This document shows, one piece after another, positions 34,920-45,012 of a stretch of DNA of 64,000 bases. The notes below the pieces were generated by a model, which saw nothing but the letters and a program-made list of their open reading frames with translations, had not been told where the DNA came from and ran no database searches. Source of the stretch: Psychroflexus tropicus DSM 15496 (GTDB taxonomy: Bacteria; Bacteroidota; Bacteroidia; Flavobacteriales; Flavobacteriaceae); NCBI RefSeq assembly GCF_000378765.1, contig NZ_KB905342.1, forward strand, positions 1 to 64,000. Direction: 5' to 3'. Position 1 is the first letter of the stretch. Every line of letters begins with the position of its first letter. A program made the translations under genes and the position numbers.

Positions 34920-35468
34920 CTAATAATCTGTAACAGATCCCCAGTTTTCACCGCTCTTGATCCTATAAAGTTGCATTTCAGAAATACCAAATTGCTTGGC
35001 AATCATCTTCATACGGGTCTTTCGGTTAGGATCATGAATTTTACGCTTAATAATCTTAACCTGAGCCTCTGTTAATTTTGAATAGGTTCGTTTTCTTGGT
35101 CTATTGATATACTCGGGATTGGTAAATTGATGCTTCTCTTTTTCTTTTTTTGTAGCCCATTTAAGGTTCTCTACCTTATTGTTACGTTTGTCATAGTCCA
35201 AGTGAATCACATACACTCCATCTCCTTGTTCTAGAAAGTGCTGAGCAACTAGTTTGTGTACGTATCGGCTTGTAGATTTTTTGTTAACTTCTTGCTTCAA
35301 TGGTAAAGTTTGATAACCATTGATGAAAGATTCCTTCACCAGAACCTCTTTCTCGCCTTTGCAGTTTAAGATTCTGCCATAATTAGAAACTTTGTATTTT
35401 TCGAATTCAGCAATTCGATCGTCAAATACAATTTCCTTCCATTGTTCATTGTAAAAATTACGAATCAT
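34920..35468 (-). CDS. NUMOD4/HNH-type endonuclease-like protein
   Basis: The 182 residues start with a NUMOD4-like motif (EQWKEI...YKVSNYGRIL), followed by an HNH-like part (VIHLDYDKRNNKVENLKWAT) in which the usual N-H-x-D of homing nucleases reads I-H-L-D. The C-terminus holds a helix-turn-helix of the type AEAQ-KIIKRKI...IAKQFGISEMQLYRIKSG, normally used for DNA binding. It is free-standing, with no intron or intein host gene nearby. Such genes may be mobile or domesticated; nuclease activity is uncertain given the altered first residue. Confidence 0.78.
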   Translation of the reverse strand: MIRNFYNEQWKEIVFDDRIAEFEKYKVSNYGRILNCKGEKEVLVKESFINGYQTLPLKQEVNKKSTSRYVHKLVAQHFLEQGDGVYVIHLDYDKRNNKVENLKWATKKEKEKHQFTNPEYINRPRKRTYSKLTEAQVKIIKRKIHDPNRKTRMKMIAKQFGISEMQLYRIKSGENWGSVTDY

Positions 35469-35604
35469 TAGTTTTTGATTTTGAGACCTTGTTCTAGGAT
35501 GAAGGTGTTCCGAATCAAAATAAAATGGTATAATTAATTTGCAATATAACTGATTTATTTATTTATTAGAATAGTAAAGTCTAATAATTAAATTTAAAAA
35601 TGAT

Positions 35605-36663
35605 TTAAAATAGACCCAGCAACTTAAAGCCTAACTCGTCTACAGAGGATGCTTTGGGGTGGTAAGCAGAAACATTAGTTAACAAAATAACAGCTTTTTG
35701 AGTATCGGGAATCATAAAAACGGATGAAGAATAGCCCGCTGTTCCACCATTATGCCAGTATAAATCATTGCCATCTTCTGCTTTTAGAATATGCCAGCCA
35801 AGTCCGATTCTCAAATTGGAATTGACCATGAAGGTTGGCATGGTCGTTAAGGCAAAGGCCGCTTTACCTTCATTGAAATGAGCGATAACAAATCTGGATA
35901 AATCTGATGTCGTCGATAAAATCTCACCTGCACCTTCAAATTGGTTCATATCCCAAGGGGGTGTTGATGAACCACCGGCATCCAGACCCTGTACCAACTG
36001 AAAGTTGGACGATTCTTTCAAAAGCGAAGATTGTTCCATTTTGAGCGGGTCAAAAATATACTCAGAAAGTAATTCTGAAAACGACTTTTCTGTAGCATTT
36101 TCGAGAGCCTTAGTGAGGATAGCAGCTCCAAGGTTGGAGTACTGATACCTGGACTGAGCCCCTTCTGAAATCTTCATTTCGGTAGTTAAATAATAAAGAA
36201 GATCCTCTTCTGCATACATTTTGTAAGGATTTTTAAAATCCGCAGCCAAAAGATTTAAATTGGAAGGAAGGCGAGGTAGCCCAGAAGTATGATTGGAAAG
36301 CTTTTCCAGAGTAATGGTTTGATCGTTAAGCTTTGGCCCGAAAAACTTCTGAAGGCTATCTGTTAATTTTAATTTTTTATCTACCACCAATTGGGCTAGA
36401 AGCGAGGAGGTGAAGACTTTAGTTACAGAACCTATCTGAAAGACCGAAGCGCTGTTATCGATTTCATTTATGGTATCCGTTAACTTGATTTGACCAAAAT
36501 AATCGATCTGATTCCCAGATACCACAGCCACAGAAAATTGAGTTTGTTCTGGAAATTCAGAAACATAGTTTTTTATGGTTTGATTGATTTTATCTTCAAA
36601 ATTCTGAGCCACTACTACATTACCAAACTGTAATAGTATAAGTATTAAAGTGTAAAGCTTCAT
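35605..36663 (-). CDS. secreted serine hydrolase (beta-lactamase/class C fold)
   Basis: The 352-residue protein has a signal peptide ending at VVVAQ. The class C motifs are intact: Ser-x-x-Lys in IGSVTKVF (about residue 78), YSN in YQYSNLGAA, and HNGG in WHNGGTAGYS near residue 305. It could be a D-aminopeptidase, esterase or peptidoglycan-related hydrolase; a resistance role should not be assumed. It is an intact relative of the broken hydrolase at 1002-2249. Confidence 0.85.
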   Translation of the reverse strand: MKLYTLILILLQFGNVVVAQNFEDKINQTIKNYVSEFPEQTQFSVAVVSGNQIDYFGQIKLTDTINEIDNSASVFQIGSVTKVFTSSLLAQLVVDKKLKLTDSLQKFFGPKLNDQTITLEKLSNHTSGLPRLPSNLNLLAADFKNPYKMYAEEDLLYYLTTEMKISEGAQSRYQYSNLGAAILTKALENATEKSFSELLSEYIFDPLKMEQSSLLKESSNFQLVQGLDAGGSSTPPWDMNQFEGAGEILSTTSDLSRFVIAHFNEGKAAFALTTMPTFMVNSNLRIGLGWHILKAEDGNDLYWHNGGTAGYSSSVFMIPDTQKAVILLTNVSAYHPKASSVDELGFKLLGLF

Positions 36664-36717
36664 TTTATAAAGAGGTCAATTTGAATTATAACATCATATA
36701 AAAGTAACCACAATTCA

Positions 36718-37710
36718 TTAAACGAATTGATAATCAGCAAATTTATCTTCAACCTCATCAAAAGCTGCAAACACATCTTCAGCATGGTCTGAGGTAACCA
36801 TCTTCATGCGGTACTCTTTAAAATGAGGAATACCTTTAAAGTAATTGGTATAATGTCTTCTGGTCTCAAATACTCCCAGCTTCTCTCCTTTCCAGTCAAT
36901 GGCCATTTCAAGATGACGCCTGGCAATGTTCACTCGCTCAACTAAGGTTGGAGGCTCACAGTGAGTTCCCGTTTCAAAATAATGCTTCACTGCTTTAAAA
37001 AACCAAGGTGAGCCAATGCTGGCACGCCCTATCATCGCCCCATCTAAACCGTATTCATCACGCATTAACACAGCTTTTTCTGGAGTATCCACATCGCCGT
37101 TTCCAAATACAGGGATATGCATTCTGGGATTATTCTTAACTTTAGCAATAGGTTTCCAGTCAGCTTCACCTTTATACATCTGTGCACGAGTTCGCCCATG
37201 AATGGAGATGGCTTTACAACCTACATCCTGAAGGCGCTCAGCTACTTCGTAAATCTTAATAGAATCGTGATCCCAGCCCAGTCGTGTTTTAACCGTGATA
37301 GGCAAATCAGTGTGCTTGACCATAGCTTCGGTCAACTTCACCATAAGATCCACATCCTTAAGAATTCCTGCACCAGCTCCTTTAGAAACTACTTTTTTAA
37401 CCGGGCAGCCAAAGTTAATATCGATGACATCGGGTTTTGTGCGTTCCACAATCTCAACAGATTTCAGCATAGAGTCCAGATTAGCTCCAAAGATTTGAAT
37501 TCCTACCGGGCGCTCTTTTTCATAAATGTCAAGCTTTTGAGTGCTTTTTGCAGCATCCCTAATCAGACCTTCTGAAGATATAAATTCAGTGTAAACCATA
37601 TCTGCTCCATATTCTTTACATAGGGCACGAAATGGAGGATCACTAACATCTTCCATAGGTGCAAGCAAAAGTGGAAACTCTCCTAAATCTATGTTATCTA
37701 TCTTAGCCAC
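36718..37710 (-). CDS. dusB: tRNA-dihydrouridine synthase
   Basis: The 330-residue flavoenzyme reduces specific uridines in tRNA D-loops. The TIM-barrel shows APMEDVSDPPFRALC, the FMN-binding DINFGCPVKKVVSKGAGAG with the catalytic Cys, SIHGRTRAQMYKG, and VFGNGDVDTPE...MIGRASIGSPWFF. The start is GTG at 37710; it has an upstream TAATTTTG box on the minus strand. Assignment to DusB rather than DusA or C follows the overall motif pattern. Confidence 0.92.
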   Translation of the reverse strand: MAKIDNIDLGEFPLLLAPMEDVSDPPFRALCKEYGADMVYTEFISSEGLIRDAAKSTQKLDIYEKERPVGIQIFGANLDSMLKSVEIVERTKPDVIDINFGCPVKKVVSKGAGAGILKDVDLMVKLTEAMVKHTDLPITVKTRLGWDHDSIKIYEVAERLQDVGCKAISIHGRTRAQMYKGEADWKPIAKVKNNPRMHIPVFGNGDVDTPEKAVLMRDEYGLDGAMIGRASIGSPWFFKAVKHYFETGTHCEPPTLVERVNIARRHLEMAIDWKGEKLGVFETRRHYTNYFKGIPHFKEYRMKMVTSDHAEDVFAAFDEVEDKFADYQFV

Positions 37711-37802
37711 ACGTTTTTATTGCAAAATTAGGGAATTCTAAACAAATCACATAAAGCTTTTAACAGGTAAACTTAAGTTCTATAAAAGCCAAACAATTCC
37801 TG

Positions 37803-37810
37803 TATATTTG
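37803..37810 (+). promoter_or_regulatory. lepA -7 element
   Basis: TATATTTG is an exact TAnnTTTG, 49 bases before the lepA ATG. No clear -33 TTG is visible at the usual distance. Confidence 0.5.
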
Positions 37811-37859
37811 CGATTCAAATTCTTAAGCTATAAAAGCTGAAGATTAGGAAAACTGGACT

Positions 37860-39656
37860 ATGAAGAACATTAGAAATTTTTGCATCATCGCTCATATTGA
37901 TCATGGTAAAAGCACCCTGGCCGACCGTTTATTGGATTTTACAAAATCTGTTACTGAACGGGAACGTAAAGAGCAGCTTTTAGATAATATGGATTTGGAG
38001 CGAGAGCGTGGTATCACGATCAAAAGCCACGCCATCCAGATGGTGTACGATTATAAGGGTGAGGATTATGTTTTTAATTTAATTGACACACCTGGTCATG
38101 TTGATTTTTCTTACGAAGTTTCCAGATCCATAGCTGCCTGTGAAGGTGCCTTACTTATAGTTGATGCGGCACAAAGCATTCAGGCACAAACTATTTCGAA
38201 TCTATACTTAGCTTTAGAGAACGATCTTGAAATAATTCCAGTTCTCAACAAAGTAGATTTACAGAGTGCTAATCCAGATGAAGTAACAGATGATATTGTA
38301 GATCTGCTAGGTTGTGACCCATCCGATGTGATAAGAGCCAGTGCCAAGAATGGTATTGGTATTGAAGAAATTCTCAATGCTATTGTAGAACGAGTACCCG
38401 CTCCCAAGGGAGATCCTGAAGCTCCTTTAAGGGCTTTGGTATTCGATTCGGTCTACAATCCCTTCCGTGGTATAGAAACTTACTTTAGAGTTTTTGATGG
38501 TAGCATCAAAAAAGGTCAAAATATAAAATTTGTGGCCACCGATAAAAATTACTCGGCCGATGAAGTAGGCACCCTAAAATTAGTTCAGTTTCCAAAAAAA
38601 GAAATACAGGCTGGTGATGTAGGTTATTTAATCACAGGAATCAAAAACGCCAAAGAAGTAAAAGTAGGTGATACCATTACCGATGCCGAAAACCCTACGC
38701 TTCATGCTGTGGCTGGGTTCGAAGATGTAAAGCCCATGGTATTTGCTGGTATTTATCCAGTAGAGACCGATGAATACGAAGAATTACGAACGGCGATGGA
38801 GAAATTGCAGCTAAACGACGCTTCTCTGGTCTTTGTTCCAGAAAGTTCTGCCGCATTAGGCTTTGGTTTTAGATGTGGGTTTTTAGGTATGCTACATTTG
38901 GAAATCATACAGGAACGACTTGAACGAGAGTTTGATATGACTGTGATTACTACGGTACCTAACGTTTCTTATAATGCCTACACTTTAAAAGAAAAAGATA
39001 AAGCTATTATTGTCAGTAACCCTTCAGATTTACCAGAACCTTCTTATCTGGATCGAGTTGAAGAACCTTACATCAAGGCAAGCATTATAACAAAATCAGA
39101 TTTTGTAGGCCCGGTTATGTCACTTTGTATTGAAAAAAGAGGACAGATAACTAATCAGACTTATTTAACACAAGATAGAGTTGAATTAAGTTTCGATATG
39201 CCACTGGCTGAAATTGTATTTGACTTTTACGATCGGTTAAAAACAGTTTCAAAAGGTTATGCTTCATTTGATTATTCCCCAATCGGAATGAAGAAATCAA
39301 AATTGGTAAAAGTAGATGTCTTACTCAATGGCAATACGGTAGATGCACTTTCAGCTTTACTCCATATCGATAATGCATACGATATCGGTAAAAAGATCTG
39401 CGAGAAATTAAAAGAATTGATTCCGCGGCAGCAATTCGATATTCCTATACAAGCTGCTATCGGCGCTAAAATAATTGCCAGGGAAACGGTAAAAGCCCTG
39501 AGAAAGGACGTAACTGCCAAATGTTATGGTGGTGATATCTCCAGAAAGCGTAAACTTCTTGAAAAACAAAAGAAGGGTAAAAAACGTATGCGCCAGGTTG
39601 GAAATGTTGAAATTCCTCAGGAAGCTTTCATGGCAGTTCTGAAGCTAAACGATTAA
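37860..39656 (+). CDS. lepA: elongation factor 4 (LepA)
   Basis: This 598-residue ribosomal GTPase is full-length. The G1 motif AHIDHGKST, the switch region [14 protein letters not shown], the G3 [12 protein letters not shown] and the G4 NKVDL are seen in order. EF-G-like domains follow, and the LepA-specific C-terminal domain contains [20 protein letters not shown]. It acts on elongating or assembling ribosomes. It stands alone between dusB (divergent) and a convergent ABC permease. Confidence 0.97.
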   Translation: MKNIRNFCIIAHIDHGKSTLADRLLDFTKSVTERERKEQLLDNMDLERERGITIKSHAIQMVYDYKGEDYVFNLIDTPGHVDFSYEVSRSIAACEGALLIVDAAQSIQAQTISNLYLALENDLEIIPVLNKVDLQSANPDEVTDDIVDLLGCDPSDVIRASAKNGIGIEEILNAIVERVPAPKGDPEAPLRALVFDSVYNPFRGIETYFRVFDGSIKKGQNIKFVATDKNYSADEVGTLKLVQFPKKEIQAGDVGYLITGIKNAKEVKVGDTITDAENPTLHAVAGFEDVKPMVFAGIYPVETDEYEELRTAMEKLQLNDASLVFVPESSAALGFGFRCGFLGMLHLEIIQERLEREFDMTVITTVPNVSYNAYTLKEKDKAIIVSNPSDLPEPSYLDRVEEPYIKASIITKSDFVGPVMSLCIEKRGQITNQTYLTQDRVELSFDMPLAEIVFDFYDRLKTVSKGYASFDYSPIGMKKSKLVKVDVLLNGNTVDALSALLHIDNAYDIGKKICEKLKELIPRQQFDIPIQAAIGAKIIARETVKALRKDVTAKCYGGDISRKRKLLEKQKKGKKRMRQVGNVEIPQEAFMAVLKLND

Positions 39657-39816
39657 ACAAATTTTCTTTTTATATCTAAAACAGAAAGTTTTAAGTTGAA
39701 TTTGTTATTAGATAGTTTTATGCTTTAAGATACATTTCTTTAAATTATTGCCTAACCTTAACTATCCAACTTGGTTTAGAATTCCTACTGAAGCTAAGGA
39801 AGTAAATTATACTTTT

Positions 39817-39849
39817 AGACCTCACAGGTTTTTGAAACCTGTGAGGTCT
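39817..39849. repeat. perfect 15-bp palindromic repeat
   Basis: AGACCTCACAGGTTT (39817-39831) and AAACCTGTGAGGTCT (39835-39849) form a perfect hairpin with a 3-base loop. It is not followed by a T-run on either strand, so it is not a typical terminator. The 247-bp gap between lepA and the convergent permease holds nothing else convincing. The sequence resembles palindromes scattered through flavobacterial genomes (recollection, not checked). Confidence 0.7.
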
Positions 39850-39903
39850 GGAGAATCTAAAAATAGTTTTAGAAAAACTAACTTATTGTTTTCAAAATAC
39901 GAT

Positions 39904-40992
39904 TTAAGCCTTCACATCCAAAGCATCTCTTAAGGCATTTCCCATGAGCATAAAGGCCATCACCAAACTCATAATACCTAGACCTGGAATGATGGCTAAA
40001 TAGGCTTTTCCTAAGATAATGTAACTGTAGTGATCTTTGATCATCGCTCCCCAGCTAGGGGTTGGCGGCTGAGCTCCAATGCCAAGGAAGCTTAATCCAC
40101 TTTCTATCAAAATAGCGGCTGCAAAATTTGCGGCAGATATAACAATAACCGGAGCTAATACGTTTGGTAAAATATGTTTTACAATAATTCGCTGGTTCCT
40201 AAATCCCAAGGCTCTGGCGGCAGTAATAAATTGAGAGGATTTCACACTCATCACCTGACCTCTCACTACTCTAGCCACTTCAACCCACATCGTTAGCCCT
40301 ACGGCTATAAATACCTGCCAAAATCCTTTGCCTAATGCTAATGTGATAGCAATGACGAGTAACAAAGTAGGAATTGACCAGGTAACATTAATAAGCCACA
40401 TCACCGCTGCATCCACCTTTCCACCGTAATAGCCTGATATAGATCCAAGAAAAATACCAAGAACCAAAGAGATAAACACAGAAATGAATCCAACTGAAAA
40501 TGAAATGCGTAAGCCCACCAACATCCTGCTAAGCAGATCTCTTCCATATTTATCTGTGCCTAGCCAAAAAGTTTTTTCATATATGTAATCTGAGATTGGT
40601 TGATCTGGAGATAATCTTAAGTTAACTTCATTCTTTAGAGATTCTTCTTCAACTCCATAGTTTAGGAAATACAAGGAATTCCCTTCTAATCTATAGCTGC
40701 TAATCGGAACAATTTCGTTTGGATTTTGATCTCCAAAAAAGGCTCCATCCAACCAGGATTGTTCACCGGTAGTAAGGTTAGGCAGCTCTAGTACTTTAAC
40801 AGAAAAACCAGGAGGTTTAGAATGTATACTCAGCGCCATGTTATTGGCATTTTGTGAGTCGTCTGGCGCTAAAAAATAAGCGAAAACACCAATAAGGAAA
40901 CATATAACAATGTACCAAAAACTCAAAACGCCCCAAAGGTTCTTCGAAAACTTTTGGAGCGCTAAGTCTTGTAAAGAGCTGTTTTGTTTCAA
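39904..40992 (-). CDS. ABC transporter permease (DppC/OppC type)
   Basis: The 362-residue protein has one N-terminal membrane helix, a periplasmic insertion of about 90 residues, and five helices in the binding-protein-dependent transport domain. TFWLGTDKYGRDLLSRMLVGLR is the typical DppC motif before the core, and EAA-like AARALGFRNQRIIVKHILPN is the ATPase-contact loop. It likely imports peptides or nickel-like substrates, but no ATPase or binding protein is adjacent. The start is TTG at 40992; no ATG is in frame. Confidence 0.88.
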   Translation of the reverse strand: MKQNSSLQDLALQKFSKNLWGVLSFWYIVICFLIGVFAYFLAPDDSQNANNMALSIHSKPPGFSVKVLELPNLTTGEQSWLDGAFFGDQNPNEIVPISSYRLEGNSLYFLNYGVEEESLKNEVNLRLSPDQPISDYIYEKTFWLGTDKYGRDLLSRMLVGLRISFSVGFISVFISLVLGIFLGSISGYYGGKVDAAVMWLINVTWSIPTLLLVIAITLALGKGFWQVFIAVGLTMWVEVARVVRGQVMSVKSSQFITAARALGFRNQRIIVKHILPNVLAPVIVISAANFAAAILIESGLSFLGIGAQPPTPSWGAMIKDHYSYIILGKAYLAIIPGLGIMSLVMAFMLMGNALRDALDVKA

Positions 40993-41008
40993 ATGTGATG
41001 AAATTTAC

Positions 41009-43156
41009 CTATTCTTTCCTAGCTGCAAGTTTACTGGAATTTTTAGCAATATTTAAATCTTTCAGCACATTTAAGGCCTCTTCTACATATACATCTTTAG
41101 CTAAACTTTCATGCCATCTATTTCTCTTTTGGGTGAGCGATGAATCCTTTTGCATGATAGTTTGTTCATAAGGCAGAGAATTGTAGGTTAGATTAGTCTT
41201 AAACTTGTTGATCCCTTCAAACCTTTGAGCCATATTTTCAACCATTTCCATTTCCTCATTGTAACTCTCATAATTAAGGCTAAACTTATCTTGGTCTCTC
41301 TGTCTTTTTATCCATTTTGCATTTTCTTCTATAAGCTGGATTTGTTTGTTACTAGATAACCTCTCTTTGCTGGCAGCAATCACCTTATCTAGATTCTCAT
41401 ATCCCTCCCAAACCTTATAGTCTGCAGGAGCTATCTTATCCCATGGCATTGGATTTTCATAATCTCTTTCGCCTATATCTATAAAAGAATAACGATCTGG
41501 AACCGCAACGTCACTTTCTACACCTTTCAGCTGGGTAGAACCACCGTTAATTCGATAAAATTTCTGAGTCGTAATTTTTAAAGCTCCCATGTCTCCAAAA
41601 GAACTGTTTCTCATCCAGCGGTTTAAATCCACCACGTTCTGAACAGTCCCTTTTCCATAGGTTTGCTCACTTCCCAATACGACCGCTCTTTTATAATCTT
41701 GCATAGCTGCAGCTAAAATTTCTGAAGCTGAAGCAGACAATTCATTAACAAGAATTACCAAGGGTTTATCCCAAATAACATCTGCATCTTTATCTCTTAA
41801 AACTTCTGTATTGTTTTTGGCATCCCTTACCTGTACAATAGGTCCTTTTTCTATAAAGAATCCTGCAATATCAACGACGGTAGATAATGAGCCTCCACCA
41901 TTGTTTCTTAAATCTATGATTAAACCTTCAGCGCCAACTTCGTTGAGCCTTTCCAACTCTTTTTTGATATCAGAAGCAGCATTTCTATTGTTATAATTTT
42001 GCATATCAAAATAAAACTTAGGCAGATTGATTATTCCAAAAACATCACCGTCTTTTTCTACTGTTGAAGATTTAGCATAAGTCTCTTCTATCTCTACAAC
42101 ATCTCTAATGATATTAATCACCTTGGTACTGCCATCAACTTTTTTTACGGTGAGAGATACTTGAGTACCTTTTGGTCCTTTGATTAAGTCTACGGCATCA
42201 TCTAGTCGCATACCTCTAATATCTACAGGCTCTTCCTCGTCCTCTTGCTTGACCTTTTGAATTAAATCTCCAACTTCCAATTCTCCGTTGGTCCAGGCCG
42301 GTCCTCCAGAAATCACTTCAACAATCTTAACATTGTCTCGTTGTTTTTGGAGTCTTGCACCAATCCCTTCAAGTTTCCCGGACATGGAGATGTCAAATCT
42401 ATCTTTATCCTGCGGAGCAAAATAATTAGTATGAGGGTCAAACTGACTTACAATGGAGTTAATGTATAAACTGAACCAATCTTTACGTTCCAGGTCGGAC
42501 ATAGTATCAAAGTAATTCTCTGTCGACTCTCTAGTGATTTCTCTTGCTTCTTCTTCAAGCTCTGCATCAGTTTTCACCTCTACATCTTCTCCATCTTCGA
42601 TTTGTTGTTCTTGCTCTTCCTTCAAATCATGAAAAGTGGAAAGCGTTGAAAATTTAAATTGTTGTCTCCAACGTTCTTTGAGTTCTTTAGTATTTTCAGC
42701 ATAATCAACATCATCGTAATTGGTATTGATCTGTTCAGTCTCAGTAAAATCAAAAGGTTTTTCTAGTAACTCACCATAAAAGGCCTTAGCCTCGGCCATT
42801 CTTTTTTTATACCTATTAACAGTCAAGTCGAAGAAAATCAGGTTTTTGTTATTGATCTGATCATCAAGCTGGGTTTCAAAGGCTTCAAACTCTTCAAAGT
42901 CACTTTTTAGAAAGTGTCTTTTGATGGGGTCCAGGCCTTTCACATAGTCTTTAAAAACCGCTTGGGAAAAGTCGTCATCAATTTCTCTCATATCAAAATG
43001 GCCCTGTTCAATCACGTAAGTAATTAACTCTATAAGGACTTGATCTCTGTCGGAATCTTCATCAAAATCTTTTGTTGTAAAACTACAGGCTGTTACAGAC
43101 AGCAGTGTCACTAAAAATAAAATGACAAGATTGTTTTTAAAATTATATCTTTTCAT
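41009..43156 (-). CDS. carboxy-terminal processing protease (S41, Tsp/Prc type)
   Basis: A lipoprotein-type signal (VTLLSVTAC) is followed by a long helical N-terminal region, then a PDZ domain (about residues 245-335; VISGGPAWTNGELEVGDLI). The S41 catalytic part has the Ser in VNELSASASEILAAAMQ and the Lys in EQTYGKGTVQNV, and a C-terminal DUF3340-like domain follows. The ATG at 43156 is preferred to the one 15 bases upstream. It degrades tagged or damaged periplasmic proteins. It lies 16 bases downstream of no other gene and is divergent from surE. Confidence 0.93.
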   Translation of the reverse strand: MKRYNFKNNLVILFLVTLLSVTACSFTTKDFDEDSDRDQVLIELITYVIEQGHFDMREIDDDFSQAVFKDYVKGLDPIKRHFLKSDFEEFEAFETQLDDQINNKNLIFFDLTVNRYKKRMAEAKAFYGELLEKPFDFTETEQINTNYDDVDYAENTKELKERWRQQFKFSTLSTFHDLKEEQEQQIEDGEDVEVKTDAELEEEAREITRESTENYFDTMSDLERKDWFSLYINSIVSQFDPHTNYFAPQDKDRFDISMSGKLEGIGARLQKQRDNVKIVEVISGGPAWTNGELEVGDLIQKVKQEDEEEPVDIRGMRLDDAVDLIKGPKGTQVSLTVKKVDGSTKVINIIRDVVEIEETYAKSSTVEKDGDVFGIINLPKFYFDMQNYNNRNAASDIKKELERLNEVGAEGLIIDLRNNGGGSLSTVVDIAGFFIEKGPIVQVRDAKNNTEVLRDKDADVIWDKPLVILVNELSASASEILAAAMQDYKRAVVLGSEQTYGKGTVQNVVDLNRWMRNSSFGDMGALKITTQKFYRINGGSTQLKGVESDVAVPDRYSFIDIGERDYENPMPWDKIAPADYKVWEGYENLDKVIAASKERLSSNKQIQLIEENAKWIKRQRDQDKFSLNYESYNEEMEMVENMAQRFEGINKFKTNLTYNSLPYEQTIMQKDSSLTQKRNRWHESLAKDVYVEEALNVLKDLNIAKNSSKLAARKE

Positions 43157-43255
43157 GTTCTCAAAATTCATTAAATCTCAACTAAAGTAATATTTTTCAA
43201 TTTACAGTAAAAACCATACCGCATTTTTAAATCCTAGCTAATAATTTGTTAAACG

Positions 43256-43263
43256 TATTTTTG
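43256..43263 (+). promoter_or_regulatory. possible surE -7 element
   Basis: TATTTTTG matches TAnnTTTG and lies 50 bases upstream of the surE ATG. The -33 position is not recognisable, so the assignment is tentative. Confidence 0.35.
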
Positions 43264-43313
43264 ATCCCTAATACTTGGTGAAATGCTTATTTTAGCAACT
43301 TAAAAATAAGAAT

Positions 43314-44099
43314 ATGCAAAACGAAAATAAACCGCTTATTCTGGTCACCAATGATGATGGAATTACAGCTCCGGGAATAAGGCATCTTATAAAGATCATG
43401 AAAACCATTGGAGAAGTTGTGGTTGTGGCACCGGACAGGCCACAAAGCGCTATGGGACATGCCATAACTATAAGCGACAATTTATATTGCGACCCAGTCA
43501 CAATTGATAAGTATTCTCAGGTCAAAGAATTTTCCTGTTCTGGCACTCCTGCAGATTGTGTAAAAATAGGGACTCAGGAAATTTTGGATCGAAAACCAGA
43601 CTTATGTGTGAGCGGAATCAATCACGGATCAAACTCTTCCATCAATGTGATCTACTCAGGGACCATGAGTGCTGCTGTAGAAGCTGGCGTAGAAGGTATC
43701 CCTGCCATTGGTTTTTCTCTTTTGGATTACTCTATGGAAGCCAATTTTGATCATACTACCAAGTATGTAAAACGCATTACAGAGCAAGTCATTCAAAACG
43801 GTCTACCAAAGGGCGTTGTTTTAAACGTCAATATTCCAAAAGTGAGTGATGAAAAATTAAAGGGGGTGAAAATTTGCAGACAGGCCAATGCTCGCTGGCA
43901 AGAACAATTTGATAAGCGTCAAAGTCCTCAGGGGAGAGATTACTACTGGCTTTCTGGAGAATTTATCAATCAGGATGAGGGAAAAGAAACCGATGTGGAA
44001 GCTCTGGAAAATAACTATGTCTCTATTGTTCCTGTCAAGTTTGACCTCACAGCTCATGATTTCATTAAAGATCTAAATTCTTGGACAATTAATGATTAA
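43314..44099 (+). CDS. surE: 5'/3'-nucleotidase SurE
   Basis: The 261-residue SurE hydrolyses nucleoside monophosphates during survival or repair. The family start ILVTNDDGITAPGIRHL supplies the metal-binding Asp pair. VVVAPDRPQSAMGHAIT and the GTPADCVKIG and SGINHGSNSSINVIYSGTMSAA motifs follow, with Asn and Ser ligands. Length is normal. The last eight bases overlap the next gene. Confidence 0.96.
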   Translation: MQNENKPLILVTNDDGITAPGIRHLIKIMKTIGEVVVVAPDRPQSAMGHAITISDNLYCDPVTIDKYSQVKEFSCSGTPADCVKIGTQEILDRKPDLCVSGINHGSNSSINVIYSGTMSAAVEAGVEGIPAIGFSLLDYSMEANFDHTTKYVKRITEQVIQNGLPKGVVLNVNIPKVSDEKLKGVKICRQANARWQEQFDKRQSPQGRDYYWLSGEFINQDEGKETDVEALENNYVSIVPVKFDLTAHDFIKDLNSWTIND

Positions 44100-44373
44100 A
44101 AAAGAGATTGCATTAGGATTTTTAATCGGGATTGCGGCAAATCTGGCTGGAATGTTTTTATACATCAGCTTGATTATGCAAAAAGAATTTGAAACCGTCT
44201 TGAGCCAGGCTTCCGAAGAAGGTGTATTAGGAAGCATCATTGCCTTGGGAGCTATTTTAAACTTTCTGCCATTTTTCGTTTTCATCAAAAAGAAACAAGA
44301 TTACAGAGCGAGGGGCGTACTCATGGCTACCCTTTTGAGTGCTCTTGTTATTTTAATTACCAAATTTTTTTAA
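44092..44373 (+). CDS. small three-helix membrane protein, unknown
   Basis: The 93 residues hold three hydrophobic helices (about 5-28, 45-65, 74-92) and a short basic loop (KKKQDYRARG). It overlaps the end of surE by eight bases and is followed after five bases by the thioesterase, so all three are one operon. No known domain. Confidence 0.75.
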   Translation: MIKKEIALGFLIGIAANLAGMFLYISLIMQKEFETVLSQASEEGVLGSIIALGAILNFLPFFVFIKKKQDYRARGVLMATLLSALVILITKFF

Positions 44374-44378
44374 ACACT

Positions 44379-44852
44379 ATGTATACTAAAACTTTTGAGA
44401 TACGCTGGAGCGATCTGGATGCAAATAGACACTTAGCTAACTCATCCTATCAAAATTTCATGAGTCACACGCGAATGGCTTTTCTGGTAGAAAACGGATT
44501 TTCACAGAAAGAACTAGTAAAACACAACTTGGGACCTATTGTATTCTACGAGCATATCTATTACTTCAAAGAATTAAAACCCGAAGATGAAGTCAAAGTT
44601 AGTCTTGAATTAAAAGGTCTGAGTGAAGACGGAATGTTCTTCCAATTTGAACATAACCTTTACAATCATAAAGGAAAAAATTGTGCCAGATGTGAGATGA
44701 TGGGCTCATGGCTAGACTTACATTCACGCGAATTGGTGGCGCTTCCGGAACATCTTTTAAAACCTCTAGAATTTCTTACCAAAACTGAAGATTACAAAAT
44801 ATTGACTAAAGAAGATACGAGAAAGCATGGGGTTAAGCCTAAGCACCTATAA
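44379..44852 (+). CDS. acyl-CoA thioesterase (hotdog, 4HBT-like)
   Basis: The 157-residue protein shows the hotdog-fold pattern: the catalytic Asp region IRWSDLDANRHLANSSYQNF, then a long helix and strands with EHIYYFKELKPEDEVKVSLEL. It hydrolyses acyl-CoA or related thioesters; exact chain specificity is unknown. It is the last gene of the surE unit and is followed by a terminator. Confidence 0.88.
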   Translation: MYTKTFEIRWSDLDANRHLANSSYQNFMSHTRMAFLVENGFSQKELVKHNLGPIVFYEHIYYFKELKPEDEVKVSLELKGLSEDGMFFQFEHNLYNHKGKNCARCEMMGSWLDLHSRELVALPEHLLKPLEFLTKTEDYKILTKEDTRKHGVKPKHL

Positions 44853-44876
44853 GTCATTACGTTAAAACGCAAATTA

Positions 44877-44910
44877 AAAAAGGGTTCAATTTTAGTATTG
44901 AACCCTTTTT
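44877..44910 (+). terminator. terminator of the surE unit
   Basis: AAAAAGGGTTCAAT (44877-44890) and ATTGAACCCTTTTT (44897-44910) make a 14-bp stem with a 6-base loop and a T-run. Confidence 0.88.
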
Positions 44911-45012
44911 GTTTGATATAATAGATTGAAATTAGTGCCCCACTATCGTTTGGCTATCTTGTAATTATAAACATACTTACTAATTATTTTCATCTAAGTT
45001 GATCAAATTTAA

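Noticed and set aside
35605-36663. antibiotic resistance beta-lactamase
   Set aside because: SxxK, YSN and HNGG are shared by esterases and D-amino-acid peptidases; nothing points to antibiotic hydrolysis.
39748-39933. 61-codon open frame between lepA and the ABC permease
   Set aside because: It translates the perfect palindrome 39817-39849 and runs into the end of the permease gene; no domain or start context supports it.
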